From WVWW01 sp041568335 (GTDB taxonomy: Bacteria; Acidobacteriota; Polarisedimenticolia; Polarisedimenticolales; Polarisedimenticolaceae): a stretch of DNA of 5,137 nt. Where the stretch lies: NCBI GenBank assembly GCA_041568335.1, contig JBFFZZ010000232.1, forward strand, positions 1-5,137, given 5' to 3'. Positions 1 to 5,137 of the stretch are shown here, piece by piece. The translations under genes were made by a program, and so were the position numbers. Position 1 is the first letter of the stretch. Every line of letters begins with the position of its first letter. A model generated the notes under the pieces. That model did not search any database and was not told the origin of the DNA. It worked only from the letters and a program-made list of their open reading frames with translations.

Positions 1-497
1 CGTCGGCGTTCCTCAAAGAGGTCCCCTTGCTGGTGCTCGACGAACCGACGGTCAACCTGGACCCTCTCGGCGTGGACCGGCTGCGGAGTCTGCTCGGGGA
101 GGCCCGTGCCAGGGGGACCACGGTCGTGTTCTCATCGCACCTCGTCCAGAGCGCCATGCAGCTGGCCGACCGCGTTGCCGTGCTCGTCGAGGGCTCGTGC
201 GTCACGCTGGAAGAGGCGCCTGTGTTCCGTGCCGCGGTGGCCCGGCAGACGACGGTTCGCGTCGTGCTCGACCACACCTCGGAGGCGCTGGTCGAGGCGA
301 GCCGCAACGCCGGTGCCGAGACGGCCAGCCGTAACGGGCACCAACTGTTCTTTACGGCGTCACCCGAGCGCCGTCTCGAGATCATCCGCGCGATCGAGGG
401 CGCCGGGGCCGTCGTCGCCGAGATCCATACGGAGATCCCGGACTGGACGGCGCTGATCCGCAAGCACTTCGACAACCACGAGGGAGCGTCGTCATGA
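1..497 (+). CDS. nosF: NosF-like ABC transporter ATP-binding protein, C-terminal part (5' end outside window)
   Basis: This is the C-terminal part of a cytoplasmic ABC ATPase; the frame is open from base 3 to the window edge, so the Walker A and LSGG signature motifs lie outside. Visible motifs are Walker B (LLVLDEP, bases 27-47, catalytic Glu at 42-44), the D-loop NLDP (54-65) and the switch His in FSSH (138-140). The TTG at 27 sits inside Walker B and cannot be the true start. After the ATPase fold come about 80 residues (from about 249) of alternating strands and helices ending DWTALIRKHF, the kind of C-terminal extension found in ABC-2 exporter ATPases including NosF. The usual glycine before the D-loop is Asn (VNLDP). 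The NosF assignment rests mainly on the NosL and NosY neighbours; alone it would be a generic ABC-2 ATPase. Its stop overlaps the nosL start by four bases. Confidence 0.85.
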   Translation, partial: SAFLKEVPLLVLDEPTVNLDPLGVDRLRSLLGEARARGTTVVFSSHLVQSAMQLADRVAVLVEGSCVTLEEAPVFRAAVARQTTVRVVLDHTSEALVEASRNAGAETASRNGHQLFFTASPERRLEIIRAIEGAGAVVAEIHTEIPDWTALIRKHFDNHEGASS

Positions 498-1237
498 AGC
501 GAGCCTGGACCGTCGCGCTGCTCGTGGTGGCACTGGCCGCTTGCTCGGCCGAGGTCGAACCCTCCGTCGTTGCCGGGTTGGACGTCTGCAACGAGTGCAA
601 CATGGTGATCGACCGGCCGAACCAGGCGGCCGGCTACATCGATGCGGACGGCTTCGTGACGTTCGACTCGCCGTTGTGTTTGCTGCGCGCGTATGAGAAG
701 AAGTTCCGCCGGGGTGAGCCGATCCCGAAGCGGCTGTACCTCGCCGATCACGACGACGGCACGTTGCATCCCGCCGAGGACCTGGCGTTCGTGCTCACCG
801 ATCACGTCCCGACGGTGATGGAAAGTGGGGCCCTGTGTTTTGCAGACCGCGAAGCGGCCGCGGCTGTTATCGCGCACGACGACGAACGGATTACCGACTG
901 GGACGGCTACCGGCTCGCGCACGGCACGCCCGACCGCGTGATCGAGGTGCGCTTCGACCCCTCGGGCCAGGTGCCCGACCTCGTCGAGTCGTCCAAGGGA
1001 GAGCTGTTGCTGTGGATGGCCACGTCGGACGGCCTCGATCGAGACCTCGTCGTCTCGATCAGGGGTTATCCCGAGGTCGGCGAGATCACGATCCCGGCAA
1101 GCGGTGAACCGGTCGTGTTCCGCATGAAGGCCGATCGCCCGGGGATCGGCTTCCCCGTGATCGACGCCCGCAGCGAAACGCCGCTCGGCATGTTGCGCGT
1201 CCACGGCTCGCACACCGCCGACGAGGAGGCGTCATGA
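494..1237 (+). CDS. nosL: NosL-like copper-chaperone lipoprotein with C-terminal cupredoxin-like extension
   Basis: Predicted membrane-anchored Cu(I) chaperone of the NosL family, which delivers copper to nitrous oxide reductase on the outer face of the cytoplasmic membrane. Residues 1-16 form a lipoprotein signal peptide with lipobox LAAC (Cys17 lipidated, Ser at +2). The metal-binding motif is C32-N-E-C35-N-M37, matching the family pattern CxxCxM but with Glu and Asn where CxYCGM is usual. Residues 47-140 follow the NosL core, including GFVTFDSPLCLL, LYLADHDDGT, an AED segment and a late AHDDERITDWDGY segment. The protein is 247 residues against about 170-200 for typical NosL. The surplus, residues 148-238, resembles the EfeO-type cupredoxin-like domain (VIEVRFDPSGQVPD, then GEPVVF, PGIGF and LGMLRV) but lacks obvious copper ligands. 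The start ATG overlaps the nosF stop (ATGA), and a Shine-Dalgarno GAGGGAG lies at 480-486. The NosL call is strong; the added domain is inference. Confidence 0.87.
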   Translation: MKRAWTVALLVVALAACSAEVEPSVVAGLDVCNECNMVIDRPNQAAGYIDADGFVTFDSPLCLLRAYEKKFRRGEPIPKRLYLADHDDGTLHPAEDLAFVLTDHVPTVMESGALCFADREAAAAVIAHDDERITDWDGYRLAHGTPDRVIEVRFDPSGQVPDLVESSKGELLLWMATSDGLDRDLVVSIRGYPEVGEITIPASGEPVVFRMKADRPGIGFPVIDARSETPLGMLRVHGSHTADEEAS

Positions 1238-2061
1238 AATCGGCCGTCTGGATGATCTGCTGGCAGGAGTTCACGTTGAACCGCCGGAACCGCTGGGTGC
1301 TGTCCTTCGCGATGCTGTTCGCGATGCTGACCCTGGTGGTCGCCTACTTCGGCATGGTGACATCAGGCTACTCGGGGTTTCAGGACTTCACGCGCACCTC
1401 GGCGAGCATCGTCAACCTCGGAGGTTTTTTGATCCCGCTGTTCGCGATGCTGGTCGGTGTGTTCAGCTTCATAACGAACCAGGGCTACTTCGAGATCCTC
1501 GCCACCCAGCCGGTGTCGCGTTCAAAGGTCCTGCTCGGGCGTTATTTGGGGCTCCTGCTGACGATTCTGGCCGCCTCACTGCTGGGCTTCGGGCTGCCCG
1601 GCGCCGTGATCGCGCTGGTGATCGGTGTGACCGGCGCGCAGAGCTACCTCCTGGTCGTCGTCTACTCGATGATGCTGGCAATGGTGTTCACGGGGCTTTC
1701 CGTGTTGATCTCGCTGATCGCGCGGCGGAGGCAGATCGCGTTGGGCATCGCGCTCGGCGTGTGGGTGTTCTACGAGTTGGTCTACGGGATGCTGATGCTC
1801 GGGACCACGCTGTACCTGTCGCCGACCGTGCTCAAGACCGTGCTGCCGCTGGGCCTGATGGGCAACCCGGTGGACATCGTGCGCGTGCTGTCGCTGCTGC
1901 AGGTCGGCGGGCCGCACCTGTACGGACCCGCGGGCGCGACGTTGGTCAAGCTGACCGGCTCGGTCGAGGTCGCCACGCTGATCGGCGTGCTCGGGTTGCT
2001 GTTCTGGATCGTGGCTCCGGTGTTGTTCTCGATGAGGATCTTCAACCGGCAGAACTTGTAG
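1234..2061 (+). CDS. nosY: NosY-like ABC-2 type permease
   Basis: A 275-residue inner-membrane permease, the usual length for NosY, the partner of NosF in the NosDFY machinery that supports assembly of the copper-sulfide site of nitrous oxide reductase. Six hydrophobic segments are visible, at about residues 21-43, 58-80, 103-132, 137-163, 167-195 and 245-268. Between helices 2 and 3 is the ABC-2 cytoplasmic coupling segment (GYFEILATQPVSRSKVLLGR, 84-103). Before the last helix is LPLGLMGNPVDIVRVLSLL (204-222), a stretch I regard as typical of NosY-like permeases. The ATG overlaps the nosL TGA (ATGA) and follows an excellent Shine-Dalgarno GAGGAGG at 1223-1229, so translation is probably both coupled and independently strong. 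The stop codon TAG lies within a hairpin at the convergent gene junction. Helix 1 contains a perfect 12-base tandem repeat. A general ABC-2 permease is the alternative, but NosL next door supports NosY. Confidence 0.86.
   Translation: MKSAVWMICWQEFTLNRRNRWVLSFAMLFAMLTLVVAYFGMVTSGYSGFQDFTRTSASIVNLGGFLIPLFAMLVGVFSFITNQGYFEILATQPVSRSKVLLGRYLGLLLTILAASLLGFGLPGAVIALVIGVTGAQSYLLVVVYSMMLAMVFTGLSVLISLIARRRQIALGIALGVWVFYELVYGMLMLGTTLYLSPTVLKTVLPLGLMGNPVDIVRVLSLLQVGGPHLYGPAGATLVKLTGSVEVATLIGVLGLLFWIVAPVLFSMRIFNRQNL
1306..1329 (+). repeat. 12-base perfect tandem duplication in nosY helix 1
   Basis: TTCGCGATGCTG occurs twice in direct succession (1306-1317 and 1318-1329), encoding FAML twice in transmembrane helix 1. 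A third copy, extended to 15 bases (CTGTTCGCGATGCTG, also at 1315-1329), lies at 1438-1452 in helix 2. The unit is a multiple of three, so the frame is kept. Confidence 0.8.
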
Positions 2062-2077
2062 CGGGGGTTCCGCTACA
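2057..2077. terminator. Candidate bidirectional terminator hairpin spanning the nosY stop codon
   Basis: A perfect 8-base inverted repeat, TGTAGCGG (2057-2064) and CCGCTACA (2070-2077), closes a 5-base loop (GGGTT). The nosY TAG (2059-2061) is inside the left arm. It is the strongest hairpin I see in the convergent gap and could serve both operons. No T-rich tract follows on either strand, so it is not a textbook intrinsic terminator; it may instead be an RNA 3'-end stabiliser or a Rho-assisted site. Confidence 0.45.
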
Positions 2078-2103
2078 TGCGCCGTCCCGTCGCTCCAGGG
2101 TTG

Positions 2104-2115
2104 TCAGAGCTCTGA
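2104..2115. repeat. Perfect 12-base palindrome in the convergent gap
   Basis: TCAGAGCTCTGA reads the same on both strands and is flanked by GGG at 2098-2100 and CCC at 2117-2119, so a longer imperfect stem is possible. It lies between the nosY-end hairpin and the kinase stop codons. It could be a second arm of a bidirectional terminator; an operator role is less likely because both genes end here. A 12-base palindrome can also occur by chance. Confidence 0.35.
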
Positions 2116-2133
2116 TCCCGATTGCCCCTCTCA

Positions 2134-3510
2134 TCAACAGCGGTTTCGCACCACCTCCAGCCACTCCCGCCACCGTTCGTACTTTCCCGTGAGATAGGCG
2201 CCCGCAGCGCTCGGTTCGAGCGTGGTGCAGGCCGGTCGCGCCACCTCCGTCTCTCCGCGCGCCGCGATCGCGACGCCACGCAGCGTGACCTCGGTCGCGT
2301 CGATGCGCTCGATCGGGCGCTCGAGCAGCGTCGCAAGACCCCGCGCGACGAACGGCTCCGCGGACAGCCCGCCGGCCAACGCGACGTTCGCCGGCCGCTC
2401 TTCCGCCGTGAGGTCGTCGTAGATCTCGCGCACGCGGAAGAGCAGCCCCTCGAGCAGTGCGCGGTGCGCGGCGCCGCGATCGAGCGAAGACTCGGGTCGC
2501 GAGAACGTCACACCGATCTCGGGCCGCCAGTGGGGGGCGCCGAGCCCCGCGCCGTCGGGGACGGCGAACAGCTCCGGGGCCGGATCCTCCTCGCTCAGCT
2601 CGCACCGCCCGCGGCGGTAACGGTCGATCGCCGGACCGCAGCCGCTGATCGCCCCTTCGATCGCATACACCGGCCGGCCGCCACGATCGGCGCGCAAAAT
2701 GCCGGTCAGGTAGCCGAACCTGCGAGCGACCGTTTCGCCGATCGGGCGCAGGACGAACCCGCCGGTGCCGAGGTTGATCAACACCGTGTCGGCGGCAGCG
2801 CCGGTCATGCCGATCAATCCCGCGGACTGGTCGGCGAGGCTCGCGCGGAAAACGGCGCCTTGGCTCACCGGGAAATCCAGCCCGTCCGAGAGCCGGACGT
2901 GCGGTAGGCAGGCCGGATGCACGCCGAACGCCGCGCACAGCGGTCGCGACCATTCGAGCCGCTCGATATCGAACAGACCGGTCCGTGCGGCCATGCTCGG
3001 GTCCGTTGTCGGCTCTCCGCCCCAGCTTTCGATCAACAGCGCGTCCATCGTTCTCAGCCGTAACTCGCCGTCACGCAACCGTCGGCCCAGTCGATCGTCG
3101 GCCGCGGCCAAGGCGGCCAGCTTGGGACCGACGTAGTGCGCCGAGAGCATCAGACCGCTGACCCGGTGACACTCCGGCTCGAGATGTTTGTGGTCCCTGC
3201 ACCAGTGCGCGGCGCGGGTGTCCTGCCACGAGATCATCGGGGTCACCGCGCGTCCGCCGGGATCCTGCAGCACGAAGCTCGAACGCTGGCAGCTGAGCCC
3301 GGCGGGGAGGCCGTCGGTGATCTCCTCCGAGAGCTCCTCGAGCAGCCCGGTCGCCGCCGCGACGTGGGCATCGGCGTCCCCCTCGCAGACCGCGCCGTCG
3401 CGGCGCAACGGAGGGGCATCGCAGAAGACGAGCCGGGTCAACGCGCCGTCGTCGCCGACCAGCCCGGCCTTGATCCGTGTGCTCCCCAGATCGAGACCGA
3501 GCGATGCCAT
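2134..3510 (-). CDS. FGGY-family carbohydrate kinase, glycerol-kinase-like
   Basis: A cytoplasmic ATP-dependent kinase of 458 residues with the two-domain FGGY fold, shorter than the roughly 500 of GlpK. Visible motifs in order are the N-terminal phosphate loop DLGSTRIKAG (7-16), ISWQDTRA (93-100, GlpK VWQ region), SMAARTGLFDI (172-182), ADQSAGLIG (226-234, with D227 as the expected catalytic base), INLGTGGF (245-252), YAIEGAISG (282-290), GLGAPHW (322-328) and the ATP-site AGGLSAEPFV (379-388). Compared from memory with E. coli GlpK, R76, D227 and Q228 match substrate-binding residues, but Glu84 is replaced by Ser77 and Tyr135 by His125. The GKGGTR fructose-bisphosphate loop is absent. The start is the ATG at 3510, which overlaps the glpD stop (TGATG) and has GAGGAG five bases upstream. 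The frame stays open 552 bases further upstream only as a GC-rich shadow of glpD. Two tandem TGA stops end the gene. Glycerol or another small polyol is the likely substrate. Confidence 0.85.
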   Translation of the reverse strand: MASLGLDLGSTRIKAGLVGDDGALTRLVFCDAPPLRRDGAVCEGDADAHVAAATGLLEELSEEITDGLPAGLSCQRSSFVLQDPGGRAVTPMISWQDTRAAHWCRDHKHLEPECHRVSGLMLSAHYVGPKLAALAAADDRLGRRLRDGELRLRTMDALLIESWGGEPTTDPSMAARTGLFDIERLEWSRPLCAAFGVHPACLPHVRLSDGLDFPVSQGAVFRASLADQSAGLIGMTGAAADTVLINLGTGGFVLRPIGETVARRFGYLTGILRADRGGRPVYAIEGAISGCGPAIDRYRRGRCELSEEDPAPELFAVPDGAGLGAPHWRPEIGVTFSRPESSLDRGAAHRALLEGLLFRVREIYDDLTAEERPANVALAGGLSAEPFVARGLATLLERPIERIDATEVTLRGVAIAARGETEVARPACTTLEPSAAGAYLTGKYERWREWLEVVRNRC

Positions 3511-5102
3511 CAGATCTCCTCGGCCGCGGAGAGGATCGCCCGGACCTCGCTGGCCTGGCGTTCCTCCGGCCAGCCCAGCACCTTGCCCGCGAGCGCGGCG
3601 GCCAATCGAAGCCGCTCCTCGGAGATCCTCGTGATCAGCAACAGCGGAAGACGCCGTCGCAACAGGTCCTCCAGACGGCCCACCATCTCGTGACGCGAGC
3701 AGTAGACCAGCTCGCCGATGCAGACGGGAGCGTCGGGCACGAAGCGCCGCGCCAGCCGGGGCAGCTCCTCGATCATGTCCAGCAGATCGCCGAGGTGGTT
3801 GCCGTAGCGAAGCTGGCAGGCGAGTCCGGTCTCCTCGTCGAGCCCCACACGCATGGCGCGGCCCATCGTCTGCTGCCGCCAGGAGCGATAGCGCTCGTCG
3901 GGTCGCCAGGGGAGCGTGCGCCAGGTGGTCGGGCAGGGGCCGGGGTCGCGTCCGAGGAGCTCGCAGACGCGGACGACGAGTTTCGCCGCGTCGGCCCGCG
4001 CCGAGGTGAGCTTGCCGCCGACCGAGGCGACCACCCCGGCGCAGGGCTCGGCGAGCGCCCACTCACGCGTGAGCGACGATGTCTCGCCGTCTACGTCGGG
4101 GAATGTCCGCACGCCGGCAATACGCGAGATCACGTCGGCGTCGGTCCACTGCACGTCACCGAGCACGGCGTTGGCATGGCGCAACAGGTATTCCTGATCC
4201 GCGGCCAGGCAGCGCACCTTGCGCGGATCGTCGTCGTACGGCGTGTCGGTCGTGCCGAGGAGCGTGCGACCGTTCCAGGGGATCAGGAAGACGACGCGGC
4301 CCCGTTCGCCGGTCAGCAACAGGAACGCATCGGTCGTGGGCAGGGGAGGCATGACGAGGTGCACCCCCTTGCTCAGGCGGGTCGCCAGCCGGGCGTCGGG
4401 GATCGCGGATTCCAGCAGCGGTTTGTTCCAGGCGCCCGCGCACAACGCGGTCGCCCTGGCCCGGACCTGGATCGTCCGGCCGTCGAGCCGGTCCTCCACC
4501 GTCGCACCGTTCACCGTTCCGCCCTCAGAAGTCAGGCGCAACACGGAAACGTGGTTGACGGCGATCGCGCCCGCGGCCAACGCCCCATCGATCAACTCGA
4601 GCGTGAATCGCGCGTCGTCCGTTCGGCAATCGCCGTACGTGAATCCGCCCTTGAGCCCCTCGCGCTTGAGGAAGTCGTAGCGTTGCAACAAGAGTCGCTG
4701 GGACAACCGCTCGTGGCGACGCAGCGGCCGCGAGCGCGCGATCATGTCGTACAGCGTCAGGCCGAGGCGCAGCTTGAGCCGCAGACCCCAACCGGCGTTG
4801 TAGAGCGGGATGGCGAAACGAAGGCGTCGCACGCGATGCGGCGCCTGCCGGCGCAGCCGGTTACGTTCCGCCAAAGCGCTGCGCACCAGGCCGAACTGCC
4901 GGTATTCGAGATAGCGCAATCCGCCGTGGATCAGTTTCGAGGACGCCGACGAGGTACCGGAGGCCCAGTCGCTCTGTTCGACGAGCGCGACGCGCAGCCC
5001 TCGCAGCGCGGCGTCGTACGCGGTCCACGCCCCGTAGATCCCGCCGCCCACGACCAGCAGGTCGAACTCGCCCCCGTCGAGCCGGTCGACCCGCCGTTTC
5101 AC
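3510..5102 (-). CDS. glpD: FAD-dependent glycerol-3-phosphate dehydrogenase
   Basis: Oxidises sn-glycerol 3-phosphate to dihydroxyacetone phosphate and passes electrons through FAD to membrane quinones; a peripheral inner-membrane enzyme. The 530-residue length fits GlpD (about 500-560). The N-terminal dinucleotide fold has GGGIYG (19-24) and ends its second strand with E42. The family signature SSASSKLIHGGLRYLE (51-66) is intact. Further motifs are DCRTDDARF (158-166), the substrate-side region IPWNGRTLLGTTDTPYD (274-290), SRIAGVR (326-332) and GGKLT (362-366). The C-terminal DAO_C helical domain includes LRYGNHLGDLL (431-441) and ELVYCSRHEMVGRLEDLLRRR (464-484). No BFD-type iron-sulfur Cys cluster is seen, which argues against anaerobic GlpA. 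The start is GTG, chosen because it overlaps the preceding TGA (GTGA), has a GGAG eight bases upstream and places the FAD motif at residue 19; the frame is open further upstream, so this is inferred. It is coupled to the downstream kinase. Confidence 0.93.
   Translation of the reverse strand: MKRRVDRLDGGEFDLLVVGGGIYGAWTAYDAALRGLRVALVEQSDWASGTSSASSKLIHGGLRYLEYRQFGLVRSALAERNRLRRQAPHRVRRLRFAIPLYNAGWGLRLKLRLGLTLYDMIARSRPLRRHERLSQRLLLQRYDFLKREGLKGGFTYGDCRTDDARFTLELIDGALAAGAIAVNHVSVLRLTSEGGTVNGATVEDRLDGRTIQVRARATALCAGAWNKPLLESAIPDARLATRLSKGVHLVMPPLPTTDAFLLLTGERGRVVFLIPWNGRTLLGTTDTPYDDDPRKVRCLAADQEYLLRHANAVLGDVQWTDADVISRIAGVRTFPDVDGETSSLTREWALAEPCAGVVASVGGKLTSARADAAKLVVRVCELLGRDPGPCPTTWRTLPWRPDERYRSWRQQTMGRAMRVGLDEETGLACQLRYGNHLGDLLDMIEELPRLARRFVPDAPVCIGELVYCSRHEMVGRLEDLLRRRLPLLLITRISEERLRLAAALAGKVLGWPEERQASEVRAILSAAEEI
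3516..3521 (-). promoter_or_regulatory. Ribosome binding site deciding the kinase start
   Basis: GAGGAG on the minus strand lies five bases before the ATG at 3510. It forms the last Glu-Glu codons of glpD. It supports beginning the kinase at MASLGLDLGS, immediately before the FGGY phosphate loop, rather than at a start far upstream within glpD. Confidence 0.7.
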
Positions 5103-5137
5103 GACGCGCGCTCCAGGTGCTCGGCAAGCCAGTCCGC
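5099..5137 (-). CDS. C-terminal end of an unidentified upstream gene (start outside window)
   Basis: On the minus strand the bases from 5137 read ADWLAEHLERAS followed by TGA at 5101-5099. This stop overlaps the glpD GTG by four bases (GTGA), the same coupled arrangement as the other junctions in the window. The 12 visible residues look like a C-terminal amphipathic helix. They are far too few to name a family. The gene would be the first visible member of the glpD-kinase operon. The main reason to accept it is the stop position and the overlap; a chance open stretch is possible. Confidence 0.5.
   Translation of the reverse strand, partial: ADWLAEHLERAS
5111..5114 (-). promoter_or_regulatory. 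Ribosome binding site deciding the glpD start
   Basis: GGAG within CTGGAG on the minus strand is eight bases before the GTG at 5102. It lies inside the last codons of the upstream gene. It is the main sequence support for GTG as the glpD start, since no ATG exists in frame near the N-terminal FAD motif. Confidence 0.55.

Noticed and set aside
27..497. A complete gene starting at the TTG at base 27
   Set aside because: That codon lies within the Walker B motif of an ABC ATPase, so the protein must begin upstream of the window.
1761..2192. 143-codon plus-strand frame overlapping the nosY end and the gap
   Set aside because: It overlaps the conserved permease end in another frame, crosses the hairpin at 2057-2077 and the convergent kinase end, and encodes an Arg/Ala/Asp-rich sequence without motifs.
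2122..2907. 261-codon plus-strand open frame antisense to the kinase
   Set aside because: Arg-rich, low-complexity translation with no recognisable motif, and it lies opposite clearly conserved kinase motifs; typical of high-GC antisense frames.
2042..2953. 303-codon minus-strand frame within the kinase
   Set aside because: It is a shifted reading of the kinase gene; the motif-bearing frame is the one ending at 2134, and this one crosses the intergenic hairpin.
3136..3693. 185-codon plus-strand open frame across the kinase-glpD junction
   Set aside because: It runs antisense to two well-supported genes, has no domain pattern, and its composition is that expected from reverse reading of GC-rich codons.
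3511..4062. N-terminal extension of the FGGY kinase to a 642-residue protein
   Set aside because: The frame is open upstream of 3510, but the translation is Arg-, Ala- and Pro-rich without motifs, lies wholly over the conserved C-terminal half of glpD, and the ATG at 3510 has a good ribosome site and begins just before the family's phosphate loop.
3510..5102. GlpA (anaerobic, iron-sulfur linked) instead of GlpD
   Set aside because: The C-terminal end shows the DAO_C helical domain but no BFD-type Cys cluster, and no GlpB or GlpC gene is adjacent on the downstream side.

Overview
The window comes from a GC-rich bacterial chromosome (by eye roughly two thirds G+C). It is almost fully coding and holds two operon fragments that converge on a 72-base gap at 2062-2133. 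No rRNA, tRNA, CRISPR, insertion sequence or phage gene is visible. The lineage cannot be fixed. The base composition, the lipoprotein NosL and the non-proteobacterial order nosF-nosL-nosY would fit groups such as Acidobacteriota, Gemmatimonadota or Myxococcota, but this is only a guess.

Left half, plus strand (1-2061): three tightly coupled genes of a nitrous-oxide-reductase maturation (Nos) type copper/sulfur delivery system. They are the C-terminal part of an ABC ATPase (NosF-like, cut by the window edge), a NosL-like copper-chaperone lipoprotein with an extra C-terminal domain, and a complete six-helix ABC-2 permease (NosY-like). Each gene starts inside the stop codon of the one before (ATGA overlaps at 494-497 and 1234-1237), so NosF, NosL and NosY are probably made in linked amounts. 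NosF powers the NosY membrane channel from the cytoplasm, and NosL would carry Cu(I) outside the membrane. The reductase NosZ and the partner NosD are not in the window, so the N2O-reduction role is inferred.

Right half, minus strand (5137-2134): an operon read leftward. It has the last 12 codons of an unidentified gene, a full-length FAD-dependent glycerol-3-phosphate dehydrogenase (GlpD) and a compact FGGY-family kinase related to glycerol kinase. These genes also overlap (GTGA at 5099-5102, TGATG at 3508-3512). Together they could phosphorylate a glycerol-like polyol and pass electrons from glycerol 3-phosphate to the quinone pool. However, the kinase has lost two of the glycerol-contacting residues of classical GlpK, so its true substrate is open.

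The most notable points are the NosL fusion to a cupredoxin-like domain that seems to lack copper ligands, the altered substrate pocket of the kinase, and a hairpin at the convergent junction that contains the nosY stop codon.
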